Positions 4,044-7,279 of a stretch of DNA of 7,279 nt are shown in pieces (position 1 is the first letter of the stretch; the number at the start of each line of letters is the position of its first letter). The notes under the pieces were generated by a model, which ran no database searches, was not told the DNA's origin, and worked only from the letters and a program-made list of their open reading frames with translations. The DNA comes from Ignavibacteriaceae bacterium (GTDB lineage: Bacteria > Bacteroidota > Ignavibacteria > Ignavibacteriales > Ignavibacteriaceae), in assembly GCA_019912505.1 (NCBI GenBank), contig JAIOIM010000032.1, forward strand, positions 1 through 7,279, read 5' to 3'. The position numbers and the translations under genes are program-made.

Positions 4044-5909
4044 ATGAAAAATTTAATAGTTTTTATAGTCATTGTATTGTCAACTTTGGTTGTGGGTCAG
4101 CAGCGCACCGGAACAATAGAAGGTTCGGTAACAGATGCCCAAACCGGCACGGCGTTAATCGGTGCAAATGTAATTATTGAAGGCACAAGACTTGGCGCTG
4201 CTACGGATGTTAATGGATATTATAAAATTGAGATGGCGCCTGTAGGAATTTATACGGTTACAGCGCGGTACATAGGTTATGCACAGCAAAAAAAAGAAAA
4301 TGTTGTTGTTTCCGTCGGGCAATCAATAAAAATTGACTTCGGCTTAATAACGGAATCATACGAACTAAGCGAAGTAAGTGTTATGTCAATAAAGCCGCTC
4401 ATCAATAAAAATACAACCATGGGCGGAGTAAATTACAATACGGGTGCTTTGCGCGACTACTGGGGAGAGCCGAATTTTAATACAGAAGAATATTCGTTTA
4501 TAACTGAAAATGATTTTTTTAACGCAGTAGAAAAACCGCTTTCAACTTTTTCAATTGATGTTGATGCGGCTTCATACTCTAACTGCCGTCGATTTATAAT
4601 GGGTAACCAACTGCCCCCGGCGGATGCAGTGCGTGTAGAGGAGTTTATTAATTATTTCGATTATGATTATCCCGCAGCGAAAGGTGATAAACCGTTTTCG
4701 GTTACACTTGAGTATAGCGATTGCCCCTGGAATAAAGATACAAAACTTGTCCACATTGGTTTGAAGGGGAAAGAGATAGACAAAAGGGAGAAGAAGCAAA
4801 GCAACCTCGTGTTTTTGCTCGATGTTTCCGGTTCTATGGACGAGCCCAAAAAACTGCCGCTCGTTCAAAAAGCATTTAATCTGCTTGTAGATCAGCTTGA
4901 TGAAAAAGATAAAATAGCTATTGTGGTTTATGCCGGCGCAGCAGGTGTTGTTCTTCCATCAACGAGTGTTAATGAAAAAATAAAAATAAAAGATGCTATT
5001 AATAACCTGCATGCAGGCGGAAGCACGGCTGGCGGCGAGGGTTTAGCCCTTGCATATAAAATTGCCGATGAAAATTTTATAAAAGGGGGTAACAACAGAA
5101 TTATTCTTGCAACCGATGGAGATTTTAATGTTGGCGTTTCAAGCACTTCGGAACTCGTCCGTTTTATTGAAGAGAAGCGCGACAAAGGAATATTTTTTAC
5201 CGCTCTTGGTTTTGGGATGGGCAACTACAAAGACGGAAGGCTGCAGGAACTTGCCGATAAAGGGAACGGAAATCATGCTTACATCGACAACATTTTGGAA
5301 GCAAAAAAAGTTTTTGTAAATGAACTTTCGGCAACATTGTACACTATTGCCAAGGATGTAAAAATTCAAATTGAGTTTAACCCGGTAAAGGTTAAGTCGT
5401 ACCGGCTGATTGGTTATGAAAACCGGCTGCTTAACGACCAAGATTTTACGGATGATAAAAAGGATGCCGGTGAAATAGGTGCCGGACACACAGTAACAGC
5501 CCTTTATGAAATAGTGCCTAACGAAAATGAAAAATTAGAAAGTACAGATTTAAAGTATCAGGTGAATAAAATAAAACCTGAATCGTATAAAATTGACGAG
5601 CTGTTATCATTAAAAATTCGTTACAAAAAACCTGATGAAGATAAAAGTGTTGAATATGAAACTGTGCTTAACTCCTCTCTGGTTGAGATTGACAGAGCAT
5701 CGGATAATTTTATATTTTCATCTGCTGTCGCTGAGTTTGCAATGCTTTTGAGGAACTCAAAATATAAAGGCGAATCTAATTACAAATCGGTTTTGCAAAA
5801 GGCAAAAAGGTCAAAAGGTAAAGATGAATTTGGTTACCGGGCTGAGTTTATAAATCTTGTTGAAAGAGTTTCTCTTTTGAGTGAAAAGATAGGGGAGCAA
5901 AAATTCTGA
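4044..5909 (+). CDS. Secreted VWA protein, YfbK type, with carboxypeptidase-regulatory-like domain
   Basis: The 621-residue protein starts with a signal peptide (MKNLIVFIVIVLSTLVVG, residues 1-18). Residues about 22-101 form a carboxypeptidase-regulatory-like beta-sandwich (GTIEGSVTDAQTGTALIGAN; TDVNGYYKI; YIGY). After a linker comes the YfbK-type N-terminal segment, about 155-212 (KPLSTFSIDVDAASYSNCRR; LPPADAVRVEEFINYF). The VWA domain at about 252-430 has an intact MIDAS: DxSxS at D260-S262-S264, Thr328, and Asp358 in ATDGD. The remainder matches the C-terminal DUF3520-type domain (FGYRAEFINLVERVSLL at 596-612). VWA domains bind protein partners through a divalent metal, so a periplasmic or surface scaffolding role is likely. 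No enzymatic function is indicated and the partner is unknown. The gene stands alone, with no neighbour on its strand. No frameshift or missing key residue was seen. Confidence 0.93.
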   Translation: MKNLIVFIVIVLSTLVVGQQRTGTIEGSVTDAQTGTALIGANVIIEGTRLGAATDVNGYYKIEMAPVGIYTVTARYIGYAQQKKENVVVSVGQSIKIDFGLITESYELSEVSVMSIKPLINKNTTMGGVNYNTGALRDYWGEPNFNTEEYSFITENDFFNAVEKPLSTFSIDVDAASYSNCRRFIMGNQLPPADAVRVEEFINYFDYDYPAAKGDKPFSVTLEYSDCPWNKDTKLVHIGLKGKEIDKREKKQSNLVFLLDVSGSMDEPKKLPLVQKAFNLLVDQLDEKDKIAIVVYAGAAGVVLPSTSVNEKIKIKDAINNLHAGGSTAGGEGLALAYKIADENFIKGGNNRIILATDGDFNVGVSSTSELVRFIEEKRDKGIFFTALGFGMGNYKDGRLQELADKGNGNHAYIDNILEAKKVFVNELSATLYTIAKDVKIQIEFNPVKVKSYRLIGYENRLLNDQDFTDDKKDAGEIGAGHTVTALYEIVPNENEKLESTDLKYQVNKIKPESYKIDELLSLKIRYKKPDEDKSVEYETVLNSSLVEIDRASDNFIFSSAVAEFAMLLRNSKYKGESNYKSVLQKAKRSKGKDEFGYRAEFINLVERVSLLSEKIGEQKF

Positions 5910-5930
5910 TTATTTGGCACCGCACGGCCT

Positions 5931-5949
5931 GGCTTCAACGACCTCAGCC
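5931..5949. repeat. Short inverted repeat related to the 1335-1407 element
   Basis: GGCT and AGCC arms enclose TCAACGACCTC. The arrangement GGCTTC...CTCAGCCACC resembles the ends of the nested inverted repeat at 1335-1407 (GGTGGCTTCG...CACTCAGCCACC). It is likely another, shorter member of the same intergenic repeat type. Confidence 0.4.
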
Positions 5950-5981
5950 ACCACACGGATAAGAAGAAAATAAAAGCAGAA

Positions 5982-6023
5982 CGGCTTTAACCTCATTTGC
6001 TTCCCCTCATGTGGCTAAAGCCG
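5982..6023. repeat. Inverted repeat with 26-nt loop
   Basis: CGGCTTTA (5982-5989) and TAAAGCCG (6016-6023) pair perfectly. A second pairing of CC (5991-5992) with GG (6013-6014) lies across an A-C mismatch. The loop contains CCTCAT twice. It could act as a factor-dependent terminator for the VWA gene, but lacks a U-tract. Confidence 0.5.
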
Positions 6024-6048
6024 GGTTTGTTTGTGTTTGTGCTGTTGT

Positions 6049-6068
6049 CCGTTCGCTGAAGCGAACGG
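6049..6068. repeat. Perfect 8-bp hairpin with TGAA loop
   Basis: CCGTTCGC (6049-6056) and GCGAACGG (6061-6068) pair perfectly around TGAA. It is in the style of the hairpins at 3275-3913 and shares CCGTT/AACGG outer arms with 3885-3913. Confidence 0.7.
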
Positions 6069-6102
6069 TAATCTTGAAATAATTATTTAGAAGATAATAT
6101 TG

Positions 6103-6122
6103 CCGTCTGCTTTAGCTGACGG
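6103..6122. repeat. Hairpin with TTTA loop
   Basis: CCGTCTGC (6103-6110) and GCTGACGG (6115-6122) pair with one T-T mismatch around TTTA, and GATAA-type sequence overlaps its right end (ACGGATAA, 6119-6126). The hairpin at 3885-3913 has the same right flank, ACGGATAA. Confidence 0.6.
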
Positions 6123-6152
6123 ATAAAAGAAGAATAAAAGTTATTGGCTTTT

Positions 6153-6169
6153 GCAGCATTAATGGCTGC
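6153..6169 (-). terminator. Possible weak terminator over the AbiEii-like stop codon
   Basis: GCAGC (6153-6157) and GCTGC (6165-6169) can pair around the stop codon of the minus-strand gene, with CATTAATG in the middle. On the minus strand the region beyond it contains a TTTT about 13 nt downstream, too far and too short for a classical terminator. Confidence 0.2.
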
Positions 6170-6839
6170 TTAGTTTCGCAATGATTTCCTGCTGCAAAAA
6201 ATTAAATTTATTTTCGTTGTAAAATTCTCTTTCGCCGGAATCAAGAACCGAACCCAGCGTTACTTTGAAATCTTTTTCTTTAAAGGATTTTATTATTTCA
6301 AGCATTTTAAGGAGTGTCTCCTTTTCTCCTTCAATCGGAATACCCCGCTTTAATAAAAAATCTATGTCAAAACAATCCCGAATAATTTTTCTTGAAATTA
6401 ATGCAGAAATTTTATTCTTCATCATTTGCCTTAGAGTTAAACCGTTTAACTGCACCTGCTTTGTTGTATATCTTGAGAAAGCTATTTTCCTTTCCCATTC
6501 AAAATTGGACTGTTCTTTTCGTATCTCAATATTTAAACTTCTTTTTGATGTCGGGCTTTTTATTTGAAAAAGCAGGCTATAAAATTTGTTTTGGCTATCG
6601 ATTAAATTATAACTTGGCGAGAGTAATCTTTCTATAGAGGAGAATATTTTTTTATAGTCAACATTTTCTGTGACCCAAAAATCCAAATCTGTTGAATAGC
6701 GATTTAAATTGTGACAGAGCCGCAGCATTGTGCCGCCTCCAAAATATAATTGGTTTAGAATTTTATTAGAGTTGAGTAAATCAAGGATCTCAATTTCTAA
6801 CAATTCTAAAGCGCGTAGGTCTTTATTAACTTCTGCCAT
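6159..6839 (-). CDS. abiEii: AbiEii-family nucleotidyltransferase toxin
   Basis: The 226-residue protein has the AbiEii/AbiGii motifs. FGGGTMLR (residues 33-40, GGxT-type loop) is followed by the DLDF carboxylate pair, D51 and D53. A third acidic position is likely E105 in LNIEI. The family-specific helix follows: LRQMMKNKISALISRKIIRD, then CFDIDFLL (K141/K143, R150, R154-D155, D158). These are nucleotidyltransferase-fold toxins. AbiEii is the toxin of the AbiE abortive-infection system, and related MenT toxins modify tRNA, so a cytosolic tRNA or nucleotide target is plausible but not shown here. The ATG at 6839 lies 34 nt inside the antitoxin gene, so the pair is translationally coupled. Only a distant AGGG precedes it, consistent with coupling rather than independent initiation. 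All key residues are present and the gene looks functional. Confidence 0.9.
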   Translation of the reverse strand: MAEVNKDLRALELLEIEILDLLNSNKILNQLYFGGGTMLRLCHNLNRYSTDLDFWVTENVDYKKIFSSIERLLSPSYNLIDSQNKFYSLLFQIKSPTSKRSLNIEIRKEQSNFEWERKIAFSRYTTKQVQLNGLTLRQMMKNKISALISRKIIRDCFDIDFLLKRGIPIEGEKETLLKMLEIIKSFKEKDFKVTLGSVLDSGEREFYNENKFNFLQQEIIAKLSSH

Positions 6840-7279
6840 AAATTATTTGATGCCCTATTGCTTTTTCTTAATATATCTTCTATTTCTGATTTATCAAATT
6901 TCTCAAAATCCACAGCGTCAAAATCTATACTGTATTTACCCATTGCCGTTAAGTAAATTGAGTCAGCAAGCGCCTTTGCGGGTGTTGCGATAAAGAAGTT
7001 TTCCTTTCTTTCAAAACCAAAATAAAATTTATTTTTAAGTAAAGAAAAATTAAATTCCATCTGCTTTACTTTTACTTCTTTTGTTCTTTTTAATGCAGCC
7101 GATTCAACAAAATTTTGAGTTTGTTGAGTTGTTAAATTATAATAACTAAGCGCAGAAGTAAATGTTATATAGCTTGGTGTTTGAAGTAAATTTGCGATTA
7201 AAAAAAATTCTTCCTCCGATAACTTCTGAAATTTATGAGGTAGTATATACAAGTCTCTCTTCAGTCTTATTAATATATT
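6806..7279 (-). CDS. abiEi: AbiEi-family antitoxin, 5' end beyond the window
   Basis: The frame is open from the right edge to the TAG at 6808-6806, giving 157 residues. A TTG at 7252 could be taken as the start, but the codons upstream of it (NILIRLKRD) have no stop and run straight into YILPHKFQKL. This matches the end of the AbiEi winged-helix DNA-binding domain (pattern: I-x-R-L-K-R-x-x-Y-x-L-P). The true start is therefore outside. The middle (ITFTSALSYYNL; FYFGFERKENFFIATPAKALADSIYL) is the conserved antitoxin domain. AbiEi proteins neutralise the AbiEii toxin and repress their own promoter through inverted repeats, which would lie to the right and cannot be seen. Gene order (antitoxin, then overlapping toxin) is the standard one. 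About 40-60 N-terminal residues are probably missing, judging by usual lengths. Confidence 0.85.
   Translation of the reverse strand, partial: NILIRLKRDLYILPHKFQKLSEEEFFLIANLLQTPSYITFTSALSYYNLTTQQTQNFVESAALKRTKEVKVKQMEFNFSLLKNKFYFGFERKENFFIATPAKALADSIYLTAMGKYSIDFDAVDFEKFDKSEIEDILRKSNRASNNLWQKLIKTYAL

Larger units (their letters stand above)
5910..6158. other. Convergent spacer with hairpins
   Basis: This region lies between the 3' ends of the VWA gene (plus strand) and the AbiEii-like gene (minus strand). It holds GGCT-N11-AGCC (5931-5949), a long-loop inverted repeat (5982-6023), a perfect hairpin (6049-6068), an A/T-rich inverted repeat (ATCTT 6071-6075 with AAGAT 6091-6095 around the palindrome AAATAATTATTT), and a further hairpin (6103-6122). 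None has the T-tract of a classical intrinsic terminator, but transcripts from both sides must end here. Confidence 0.6.

Noticed and set aside
4572..5489. Several open frames of 60-116 codons opposite or out of frame with the VWA gene
   Set aside because: All lie inside the VWA coding region, which has clear domains and conserved motifs. These frames have no recognisable features.
6049..6122. Classical intrinsic terminators for the VWA gene
   Set aside because: The stems are good, but neither hairpin is followed by a T-tract on the plus strand or, read the other way, on the minus strand.

Overview
The window is AT-rich, with Lys/Ile/Asn-rich proteins and genes separated by long, repeat-laden spacers. 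The best lineage pointer is the gene at 4044-5909, a secreted protein joining a carboxypeptidase-regulatory-like domain to a YfbK-type VWA module. That combination is common in the FCB group (Bacteroidota, Ignavibacteriota and relatives). An ignavibacterial or similar FCB genome is my inference, not proven by any single marker here.

Layout. (1) Positions 1-1240, minus strand: a multi-pass O-antigen ligase/polymerase family protein (56-1240), followed 10 nt downstream by the likely first codons of another gene that runs off the left edge. (2) 1241-1738: a spacer with a duplicated 26-27-nt element, a nested inverted repeat, a GC-rich hairpin and a 7-bp microsatellite. At its right end is a 19-codon signal-peptide-like ORF that looks like the stump of a lost secreted protein. 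(3) 1739-2919, minus strand: a lipoprotein with a seven-repeat PQQ-like beta-propeller, split by an apparent one-base deletion near 2771. (4) 2920-4043: about 1.1 kb without a convincing gene. It holds a 12-unit hexanucleotide array next to the lipoprotein promoter region, then a dense series of at least 12 short hairpins with different stems and a narrow set of loop sequences, plus three copies of a short direct repeat. (5) 4044-5909, plus strand: the secreted VWA protein. (6) 5910-6158: a convergent spacer with more hairpins of the same style. (7) 6159-7279, minus strand: an AbiE-type toxin-antitoxin module, antitoxin first (5' end outside the window) and nucleotidyltransferase toxin second, overlapping by 34 nt.

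The genes do not form one pathway. The ligase belongs to cell-surface polysaccharide assembly, the propeller lipoprotein and VWA protein are envelope proteins of unknown role, and the AbiE pair is an accessory defence/stability module. The most unusual content is non-coding: hairpins of unrelated stem sequence with recurrent loops (TGTAG twice; TGAA, TTTA, TTAA, TTCA), in both 3270-3915 and 5980-6125. Their stems keep pairing while the primary sequence differs. They could be a palindromic repeat family spread by a REP-type or similar mechanism, or structured RNA, but I cannot decide between these from one window.
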